Origin: Anaerovibrio sp.
GTDB lineage: Bacteria > Bacillota > Negativicutes > Selenomonadales > Selenomonadaceae
Length of the DNA stretch: 8,826 bases
Assembly: GCA_016302095.1 (NCBI GenBank)
Contig: JAEDOE010000036.1
Span: 1-8,826, forward strand
Direction: 5' to 3'
In this document: in pieces, positions 1 to 8,826 of the stretch
Position numbering within the stretch: the stretch's first letter is position 1
Layout of the letters: each line of letters opens with the position of its first letter
The notes under the pieces: generated by a model
The model's database searches: none
Told to the model about the DNA's origin: nothing
What the model saw: the letters and a program-made list of their open reading frames with translations, nothing else
Position numbers and translations under genes: made by a program

Positions 1-4498
<4,498 letters not shown>

Positions 4499-4508
4499 GC
4501 CGCTTCAT

Positions 4509-4514
4509 CCTCCC
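4509..4514 (-). promoter_or_regulatory. Ribosome binding site fixing the TTG start of pcrA
   Basis: GGGAGG sits 10 bases before the TTG at 4498. A nearby ATG (4508-4506) is in another frame and reaches a TAG after only seven codons, and an in-frame TGA stands three codons before the TTG. TTG is therefore the first possible start in the helicase frame. Confidence 0.7.
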
Positions 4515-4519
4515 GCTCT

Positions 4520-4536
4520 CGGTCACTCCCTGACCG
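4520..4536. promoter_or_regulatory. Short inverted repeat in the pcrA leader
   Basis: CGGTCACTCCCTGACCG has perfect 6-base arms around a 5-base spacer and lies just upstream of the pcrA ribosome site. In the mRNA sense the loop reads GGGAG, like the true ribosome site that follows. It could be a small leader hairpin or an operator, or it could be chance. No known operator consensus is matched. Confidence 0.35.
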
Positions 4537-4582
4537 CCTCAATACAAACCGTTCAGCTTATGATTGCCCTGTGGCATAACTA

Positions 4583-4626
4583 ACACAAAAGGGCTGGCAT
4601 TAGCCATAAGCAACCTCTGCCAGCCC
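4583..4626 (-). terminator. Rho-independent terminator after ppaC
   Basis: On the minus strand, GGGCTGGCA and TGCCAGCCC form a perfect 9-base-pair stem (4626-4618 with 4599-4591) around an 18-base loop, followed by TTTTGTGTT. It lies about 90 bases past the ppaC stop and before the pcrA leader. It probably separates ilvD-trmL-ppaC from pcrA-ligA. The tract is only moderately T-rich, so some readthrough is possible. Confidence 0.75.
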
Positions 4627-4636
4627 ATTATCACAA

Positions 4637-4694
4637 CTAAACTCTTACAGCTCTAAACTTTAAGCTCTAACATCTAAGCTTTAACATCCAAGCT
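4637..4694. repeat. Imperfect 14-bp tandem repeat downstream of ppaC
   Basis: Plus-strand units are TTAACATCCAAGCT (4681-4694), CTAACATCTAAGCT (4667-4680), CTAAACTTTAAGCT (4653-4666) and a 16-base relative CTAAACTCTTACAGCT (4637-4652). The first two agree at 12 of 14 positions. The array fills the space between the ppaC stop and its terminator, so it would lie in the ppaC 3' untranslated region. A CTGTAATA duplication overlaps the stop codon next to it. No coding potential or known role is seen. Confidence 0.7.
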
Positions 4695-4713
4695 CTGACT
4701 TATTACAGACCTA

Positions 4714-5643
4714 TTACAGCTTTGCAGCAGCCTCAGTCAGCTGCGGTACAATCTGCTTCTTGCGGGACATAACCCCCGGCAGATAAACAGAATCACCATT
4801 AAGCTCCTTGCCAAAGGCGTCAGCAATCAGCTGCTTCGGCTCGCCCACAAATACCAGCTCCGTGGACTCCTCCATGATATCGGTAACCATCAGCAGAGCC
4901 AGGTCATAGCCCTCTGCCTTGCACAGCTCATTCATGGCAGCAGTCAGCTCTGCCTTCTTTGCCAGGATATCGGCGGTGTCCATTACGGAAATCTGGCTGA
5001 CGATAGCCTTGTAGCTGCCAAATGAGAACGGCTTGGAGTCAGTTTTAGCAATCTGGGCAGGAGTCAGGTCACCCAGGTCGGCACCTGCCTTCAGCATAGC
5101 CATGCCGTACTCCTTCAGATCAACACCGGCAATACCTGCCAGCTTTTCAGCGGCATCCTTGTCCTGCTGGGTGCAGGTCGGAGACTTAAAGAGAACAGTA
5201 TCAGAAACAATAGCGGACAGCAGCAGGCCTGCAATCTCCTTCGGCATTTCCACGCCCTGGCAGGCAAACATCTTGGTAACGATGGTGGCAGTACAGCCAA
5301 CAGGCTCAATGTGCACGAAAATCGGGTTGGCAGTATTGATGCCCCCCAGGCGGTGATGGTCAACAATCTCCTGCAGTTCAGCAGCTGCCATGCCGTCCAC
5401 TGCCTGACCTTCCTCATTGTGATCAACCAAAATAATAGGCTGCTTTTCCTCTACGGACTGCACCAGCTCCGGTGCCTCCACCTTGAAGTAATCCAGGGCA
5501 TACTGAGTCTCCTTGTTCACCTCACCGGCACGGATTGCCACAGCATCCACCCCCAGGCCCCGCTTCAGGGCAGCATAGCCCAGTGCGGAGCAGATAGAAT
5601 CAGTATCAGGATTTTTATGACCGGTAACAAATACTTTACTCAA
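4714..5643 (-). CDS. ppaC: Manganese-dependent inorganic pyrophosphatase (family II, DHH)
   Basis: This cytoplasmic enzyme hydrolyses pyrophosphate to two phosphates, pulling nucleic acid, aminoacyl-tRNA and other biosynthetic reactions forward. The 309 residues match the length of the short family II form without CBS/DRTGG regulatory inserts. Metal ligands are visible: H9, D13 and D15 in GHKNPDTDS, D74 in VDHNE, H96/H97 in the VDHHR motif and D148 in SDT. The C-terminal domain carries the substrate-binding SRKK motif (293-296). The start is TTG at 5643, with TAGGAGGA 7 bases upstream. A 112-base gap separates it from trmL; the gap has no convincing terminator and only a weak -10-like TATGAT, so ppaC may be read from the ilvD promoter, its own promoter, or both. 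A terminator follows at 4583-4626. Confidence 0.97.
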   Translation of the reverse strand: MSKVFVTGHKNPDTDSICSALGYAALKRGLGVDAVAIRAGEVNKETQYALDYFKVEAPELVQSVEEKQPIILVDHNEEGQAVDGMAAAELQEIVDHHRLGGINTANPIFVHIEPVGCTATIVTKMFACQGVEMPKEIAGLLLSAIVSDTVLFKSPTCTQQDKDAAEKLAGIAGVDLKEYGMAMLKAGADLGDLTPAQIAKTDSKPFSFGSYKAIVSQISVMDTADILAKKAELTAAMNELCKAEGYDLALLMVTDIMEESTELVFVGEPKQLIADAFGKELNGDSVYLPGVMSRKKQIVPQLTEAAAKL

Positions 5644-5650
5644 AACAATT

Positions 5651-5657
5651 TCCTCCT
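5651..5657 (-). promoter_or_regulatory. Ribosome binding site deciding the TTG start of ppaC
   Basis: AGGAGGA lies 7 bases before the TTG at 5643-5641. The protein then begins MSKVFVTGHKNPD, matching the normal N terminus of family II pyrophosphatases, whose first ligand histidine is at about position 9. No in-frame ATG is available nearby. Confidence 0.8.
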
Positions 5658-5755
5658 AAAAATATGCATTATTTATCATAATTCATCAATCATCTAAATT
5701 TGCCATAATCGCCTGCGCCAATCAGCAGCGGCATTAACAGCGGATTTACCAAGCA

Positions 5756-6238
5756 TCAGCTTCTGGTGCCTGGCCCTTCCTGCAAGAGATTGGCATAATC
5801 CAGCTGCCGCATCGCCTCATAGGCCACAATCGCCGCCGCATTGGACAGGTTCAGGGAACGGGCTCCCTCAATCATGGGAATACGGATGCAGTGCTCCCAG
5901 TTTGCCTTCAGGATATCCTCCGGGATACCGGCTGTCTCCTTGCCAAATACCAGCATATCATCCCTGCCAAACTGCGCCTCGGAATGAGCCCTTGGTGCCT
6001 TGGTGGAGCAATAATGGAATTTGTGCTCAGGATACATGGCCTTTACCTCGGCAAAATTTTCGTGAACATGCACCTTCACCAGATGCCAATAATCCAGCCC
6101 GGCCCGCTTCAGATGCTTGTCATCAATGGAAAACCCCAGGGGCTTCACCAGATGCAGCTCTATGCCCGTAGCGGCGCACAGGCGGGCAATATTGCCGGTA
6201 TTGCCGGGAATTTCCGGCTCAATCAATACGATGTGCAT
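5756..6238 (-). CDS. trmL: tRNA (cytidine/uridine-34 2'-O)-methyltransferase, SPOUT family
   Basis: TrmL transfers a methyl group from S-adenosylmethionine to the 2'-OH of the wobble nucleotide of certain leucine tRNAs, aiding decoding. The 160-residue length is that of a minimal SPOUT enzyme. The knot motifs are in order: PEIPGNTGNIARL (8-20), LVFGKETAGIP (96-106) and IPMIEGARSLNLSNAAAI (120-137), with N13, R19, E101, S128 and N130 at typical conserved places. The ATG at 6238 has AGGTGA 6 bases upstream. It begins 20 bases after the ilvD stop, so the two are almost certainly co-transcribed. The family members TrmL and TrmJ/TrmH share motifs; the short length and lack of an added domain favour TrmL (older name CspR/YibK). 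The exact tRNA target is inferred from the family. Confidence 0.94.
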   Translation of the reverse strand: MHIVLIEPEIPGNTGNIARLCAATGIELHLVKPLGFSIDDKHLKRAGLDYWHLVKVHVHENFAEVKAMYPEHKFHYCSTKAPRAHSEAQFGRDDMLVFGKETAGIPEDILKANWEHCIRIPMIEGARSLNLSNAAAIVAYEAMRQLDYANLLQEGPGTRS

Positions 6239-6258
6239 TTCCTGTCACCTGCAGCCCA

Positions 6259-7923
6259 TCAATCGCAGTCAGCAGTAACTACCGCACCCTTGGAAGCGGA
6301 AGTGGTCAGCTTGGCATAACGGGACAGGTAGCCGGTCTTGATCTTCGGCTCAGGCTTTACCCAGGCAGCCTTGCGCTTGGCCAGCTCCTCATCGCTGACA
6401 CGCAGCTCCAGCTTGCGGTTCGGGATATCGATGTCGATGATGTCCCCATCCTCAATCAGGGCAATCGGGCCGCCAGCCATTGCCTCAGGGGAAACATGGC
6501 CGATGCAGGCACCGCGGCTGGCACCGGAGAAACGGCCATCAGTAATCAGGCCTACCTTCAGGCCACGGCCGGAAATAACGGCAGTTGGATTCAGCATCTC
6601 CTGCATGCCAGGGCCGCCCTTAGGGCCTTCGTAGCGGATAACAACTACATCACCCTCCACAATCTGCCCCTCCATGATGGCATTCACAGCAGACTCCTCA
6701 GAGCTGAAGCACTTGGCCTTGCCGGAGTAAACCAGCATATCCTCTGCCACGGCGGAAGCCTTGACTACAGCATTCTCAGGGCAGAGATTGCCGGACAGGA
6801 TGGCGAGACCGCCCTCCTTGCGATATGGATCCTCAACAGTCCTGATCACATCAGGGCGGAGCGTCCTGGCATTGGCAATCTTTTCCTCTACTGTGCCCAC
6901 AACAGTCATGGCATCAGTATGGATGATGCCCTTCTTGGACAGCTCCTTCATGACGGCATTGATGCCGCCAGCCTCGTTCAAATCAATCATGTGATGGGCG
7001 CCTGCCGGGCTCAGCTTGGCAATATAAGGAGTGCGGCGGCTGATTTCATCAAACTTGGCAGCCGGCAGCTCAATACCTGCCTCATGGGCAATAGCAGTCA
7101 GATGCAGTACAGTATTGGTGGAGCCGCCAATACCCATATCCACAGTGATAGCATTCTCAAATGCCTTTTCAGTCAGAATATCCCGTGGCTTAATATCCTT
7201 CTCAATCAGGTTCATGATAACATGTCCAGCGCGCTTTGCCAGCTGACGGCGGGCACCGGTATAGGCGGCAGGAATGGTGCCGTTGCCAGGCAGTCCCATG
7301 CCAAGAGCCTCAGTCAGGCAGTTCATGGTATTGGCAGTAAAGAGGCCTGCGCAGGAACCGCAGCCTGGGCAGGCAGCAGCCTCGATAGCAGTCATATCCG
7401 CCTCGGAAATCTTGCCTGCGGCAAACTCACCGGCAGCCTCAAAGGACTGGCTTACGCTGATGTCACGGCCATTGTAACGGCCAGGCAGCATCGGGCCGCC
7501 GCTGACAACTACGCAAGGAATATTCAGCCTTGCAGCTGCCATCAGCATGCCGGGCACAACCTTGTCACAGTTAGGAATCAGCACCAGGCCGTCAAAGCCG
7601 GTAGCAGTAGCTACAGCCTCGATAGAGTCAGCTATCAGCTCGCGGCTGGCAAGGGAAAACTTCATGCCGGTATGCCCCATGGCAATGCCGTCACACACGC
7701 CGATAGCCGGGAACTCCATCGGCGTACCACCGGCAGCGGCAACTCCCAGCTTGGCAGCCTCAGTTATCTCCCGCAGGTGAATATGACCAGGAATAACCTC
7801 GTTGAAGGAATTGCAGATACCGATTAACGGCTTCTTCAAATCCTCCGGTCCAAAGCCCATAGCATTAAACAAGGAACGATGGGCACACCGTGTTGCGCCC
7901 TTCTTTACAACATCAGACTTCAT
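6259..7923 (-). CDS. ilvD: Dihydroxy-acid dehydratase IlvD
   Basis: IlvD dehydrates 2,3-dihydroxy-3-methylbutanoate and its methylvalerate homologue to the 2-keto acids, the third common step of valine and isoleucine synthesis, which also feeds leucine and pantothenate. The 554 residues are full length. Visible features are [13 protein letters not shown] (38-50), CDGIAMGH (77-84), PNCDK (117-121: Fe-S ligand C119, metal ligand D120, likely carbamylated K121), CPGCGSC (185-191), [10 protein letters not shown] (266-275) and TDGRFSGAS (461-469). Position 46 is Gly, where plant and mycobacterial [2Fe-2S] enzymes have a cluster cysteine, so the cluster is more like the E. coli oxygen-sensitive type; this is inference from recalled alignments. 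The ATG at 7923 has TAGGAGAG about 9 bases upstream. It is the first gene after a good promoter (7993-8021), with trmL 20 bases downstream. No other ilv gene is in the window. Confidence 0.98.
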   Translation of the reverse strand: MKSDVVKKGATRCAHRSLFNAMGFGPEDLKKPLIGICNSFNEVIPGHIHLREITEAAKLGVAAAGGTPMEFPAIGVCDGIAMGHTGMKFSLASRELIADSIEAVATATGFDGLVLIPNCDKVVPGMLMAAARLNIPCVVVSGGPMLPGRYNGRDISVSQSFEAAGEFAAGKISEADMTAIEAAACPGCGSCAGLFTANTMNCLTEALGMGLPGNGTIPAAYTGARRQLAKRAGHVIMNLIEKDIKPRDILTEKAFENAITVDMGIGGSTNTVLHLTAIAHEAGIELPAAKFDEISRRTPYIAKLSPAGAHHMIDLNEAGGINAVMKELSKKGIIHTDAMTVVGTVEEKIANARTLRPDVIRTVEDPYRKEGGLAILSGNLCPENAVVKASAVAEDMLVYSGKAKCFSSEESAVNAIMEGQIVEGDVVVIRYEGPKGGPGMQEMLNPTAVISGRGLKVGLITDGRFSGASRGACIGHVSPEAMAGGPIALIEDGDIIDIDIPNRKLELRVSDEELAKRKAAWVKPEPKIKTGYLSRYAKLTTSASKGAVVTADCD

Positions 7924-7941
7924 TACACAACTCTCCTAAAA

Positions 7942-7958
7942 TAAAATTAGCAATTTTA
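7942..7958. promoter_or_regulatory. AT-rich inverted repeat in the ilvD leader
   Basis: TAAAATT and AATTTTA are perfect 7-base arms around AGC. The dyad lies between the predicted ilvD transcription start and its ribosome site, so a bound protein could block elongation or the mRNA could fold weakly. It is not the CodY consensus, whose half-sites have the opposite order. In such AT-rich sequence a dyad of this size can arise by chance. Confidence 0.3.
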
Positions 7959-7992
7959 GCTTCATATATTTTGTATACTTCAGTTTCATATT

Positions 7993-8021
7993 ATTTTACA
8001 CCAAAATCACCGTCATGCCAA
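7993..8021 (-). promoter_or_regulatory. Predicted housekeeping-sigma promoter of ilvD-trmL
   Basis: On the minus strand, TTGGCA (-35, five of six consensus bases) is separated by exactly 17 bases from TAAAAT (-10, five of six). Transcription should begin near 7985, giving a leader of about 60 bases. The element lies downstream of the tRNA operon terminator and has the right orientation for ilvD. No T-box or riboswitch-like structure is evident in the short leader. Confidence 0.65.
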
Positions 8022-8100
8022 TAAGGAAAACGAAAATTTGTTTAAAATCACTCCCCTGCTGGCAAAATGCAGCATAGGCAAGGCGGAAAGATTGCACAGC

Positions 8101-8127
8101 AAAAAAGCCCCGGCATTCCGCCGAGGC
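8101..8127 (-). terminator. Rho-independent terminator of the tRNA operon
   Basis: On the minus strand GCCTCGGC, a GGAAT loop and GCCGGGGC form an 8-pair stem with one G-T wobble, followed directly by six Ts. It starts 12 bases after the CCA end of the last tRNA. It should isolate the tRNA operon from ilvD. Confidence 0.9.
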
Positions 8128-8139
8128 AATATCATCAAA

Positions 8140-8216
8140 TGGTGGCTGCGAAGAGACTTGAACTCCTGACACTCCGGGTATGAACCGAATGCTCTAGCCA
8201 GCTGAGCTACGCAGCC
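8140..8216 (-). tRNA. tRNA-Met(CAT), elongator type
   Basis: This is a 77-base cloverleaf with acceptor arms GGCTGCG/CGCAGCC, D arm GCTC/GAGC, anticodon loop TTCATAC (CAT at 8180-8182), a T arm with TTCAAGT, and an encoded 3' CCA. The paired first base and the CGGTTCATACCCG anticodon arm fit elongator tRNA-Met. A tRNA-Ile2 whose CAT would be modified to lysidine is the main alternative and looks less likely. It is last in the three-tRNA operon. Confidence 0.93.
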
Positions 8217-8222
8217 ATATAA

Positions 8223-8298
<76 letters not shown>

Positions 8299-8341
8299 AT
8301 ATTAACAATAACATCATCTATATCAAACAGCAAATACCATT

Positions 8342-8417
<76 letters not shown>

Positions 8418-8460
8418 ATGTAAATAATGCCTGCACTCTCACAAGCACCAACAATTTGAT

Positions 8461-8489
8461 ATTATATCAGCATGCTACGCATTTGTCAA
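8461..8489 (-). promoter_or_regulatory. Consensus promoter of the tRNA operon
   Basis: The minus strand reads TTGACA, 17 bases, TATAAT: a perfect match to the housekeeping sigma consensus. Transcription should begin near 8454, giving a leader of about 37 bases before the initiator tRNA. The -35 box starts about 11 bases after the preceding terminator stem. Such strength is expected for stable RNA. Confidence 0.9.
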
Positions 8490-8500
8490 ATAAAAATAGA

Positions 8501-8538
8501 GGCTGCCGACTATTTTTTTTAGTGCGGCAGCCCTTTTT
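8501..8538. terminator. Hairpin terminator, possibly bidirectional
   Basis: GGCTGCCG and CGGCAGCC make 8 perfect pairs, extended by CTA/TAG across a bulge, with a T-rich loop. On the plus strand CTTTTTTG follows; on the minus strand the tail is TCTATTTTTATTTG. It lies 16 bases past the stop of the gene ending at 8554, so its likely role is ending that minus-strand transcript. The better T tract is on the plus strand. Confidence 0.75.
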
Positions 8539-8553
8539 TGCAATAATCTTCAA

Positions 8554-8826
8554 TTATAGCGGTTTTGCTATGGTAGCCAATTCATCTGTGGAATAGCATC
8601 CTGATGATTTTAAGGCATCCATAGTTACAATACCATTAGCGAGTAACTCACGTATTGTGTTAATTCGACCACGAGCCTCGCCACGAGCTTCGCCACGAGC
8701 TTCGCCAGCTTCCAGCAGGGCTTCCCGTTCTTCTTTTTCGTTCCATTCAAAGCCAAACATATCAATTACCTCATAAACGAAATATCGTTTTTTATGTTGC
8801 TGTAAAAACTGCCTGCAAGGGTTGTA
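8554..8826 (-). CDS. C-terminal part of an Rpn/PD-(D/E)XK transposase-like protein (5' end outside window)
   Basis: The frame is open from the right edge to a TAA at 8554: 90 residues beginning YNPCRQFLQQHKKRYFVYEV. An internal ATG at 8760 preceded by GAGGT could start a 68-residue protein (MFGFEWNEKEE...), but 22 plausible residues upstream without a stop favour a longer gene. The visible part has an F/W-containing segment, a charged helix (NEKEEREALLEAGEARGEAR), a GEAR repeat and a final hydrophobic-charged segment. FL..H, then a GFEW-type segment and GEAR/GREE repeats before a short helical end, are typical, as I recall, of the tails of Rpn recombination-promoting nuclease / PD-(D/E)XK transposase-family proteins common in Firmicutes. 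The catalytic part is not in the window, so activity cannot be judged; a decayed remnant is possible. Sequence 3' of it is a terminator. Confidence 0.6.
   Translation of the reverse strand, partial: YNPCRQFLQQHKKRYFVYEVIDMFGFEWNEKEEREALLEAGEARGEARGEARGRINTIRELLANGIVTMDALKSSGCYSTDELATIAKPL
8669..8704 (-). repeat. 12-bp tandem repeat coding for GEAR units
   Basis: Three head-to-tail copies of CCACGAG(C/T)TTCG-like units on the plus strand: CCACGAGCCTCG, then two identical CCACGAGCTTCG copies, with a partial fourth (CCAGCTTCC) beyond. They encode repeated Gly-Glu-Ala-Arg. The unit is four codons, so copy changes keep the frame. Similar GEAR/GREE arrays occur near the C terminus of Rpn-like proteins. 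Confidence 0.85.

Noticed and set aside
4540..4560. Possible LexA (SOS) box upstream of pcrA, minus-strand GAACGGTTTGTA
   Set aside because: The Gram-positive LexA site is GAAC-N4-GTTC; the second half here does not match.
6496..7827. Long plus-strand open frame of 443 codons opposite ilvD
   Set aside because: It is antisense to a full-length conserved ilvD; such long shadows come from codon bias. The product looks like no known family.
7942..7958. CodY box before ilvD
   Set aside because: The CodY consensus is AATTTTC-W-GAAAATT; this dyad has the half-sites in the opposite order and lacks the central C/G.
7924..8100. T-box or other leader riboswitch for ilvD
   Set aside because: The leader from the predicted start is only about 60 bases, with no T-box sequence and no terminator/antiterminator pair; the nearby terminator belongs to the tRNA operon.
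8669..8704. CRISPR-like array
   Set aside because: Units are 12 bp, contiguous without spacers, and encode a repeated peptide in frame.

Overview
This is a compact bacterial chromosomal segment with every recognised gene on the minus strand, so transcription runs from high to low coordinates. The proteins have a low-GC Gram-positive (Firmicutes) character: a PcrA-type helicase with a C-terminal Tudor-like domain, directly followed by NAD-dependent DNA ligase; a DHH-family (family II) manganese pyrophosphatase; strong AGGAGG-like ribosome sites; and two TTG starts. Base composition is near-balanced and the protein style is reminiscent of Negativicutes such as Selenomonas, Anaerovibrio or Mitsuokella. 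That placement is an impression from recalled sequences, not a computed result.

Layout in the order of transcription. (1) 8826-8554: the C-terminal end of an open frame that runs in from outside the window, with a GEAR-type tandem repeat. It resembles the tails of Rpn/PD-(D/E)XK transposase-like proteins and ends at a hairpin terminator (8501-8538). (2) 8489-8101: a tRNA operon with a perfect TTGACA-N17-TATAAT promoter, initiator tRNA-Met, tRNA-Thr(GGT), elongator tRNA-Met and a strong terminator. (3) 8021-4583: ilvD (branched-chain amino acid synthesis), trmL (tRNA wobble 2'-O-methylation) and ppaC (pyrophosphatase). There is a good promoter before ilvD, no evident terminator between the genes, and a hairpin terminator after ppaC. 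(4) 4498-1: pcrA and ligA, four bases apart, forming a DNA repair/replication unit. ligA runs off the left edge and lacks the end of its BRCT domain.

The working themes are housekeeping: translation (initiator and elongator Met tRNAs, TrmL), removal of the pyrophosphate made by biosynthetic reactions (PpaC), isoleucine/valine/pantothenate precursor synthesis (IlvD), and strand unwinding plus nick sealing (PcrA, LigA). I see no defence island, CRISPR array, complete insertion sequence or clearly new system. The least ordinary items are a 29-residue N-terminal extension of LigA built from about 13 degenerate hexanucleotide repeats, a Gly/Tyr/Ser-rich linker in PcrA, a 14-bp imperfect tandem repeat after ppaC, and the repeat-bearing Rpn-like fragment at the right edge.
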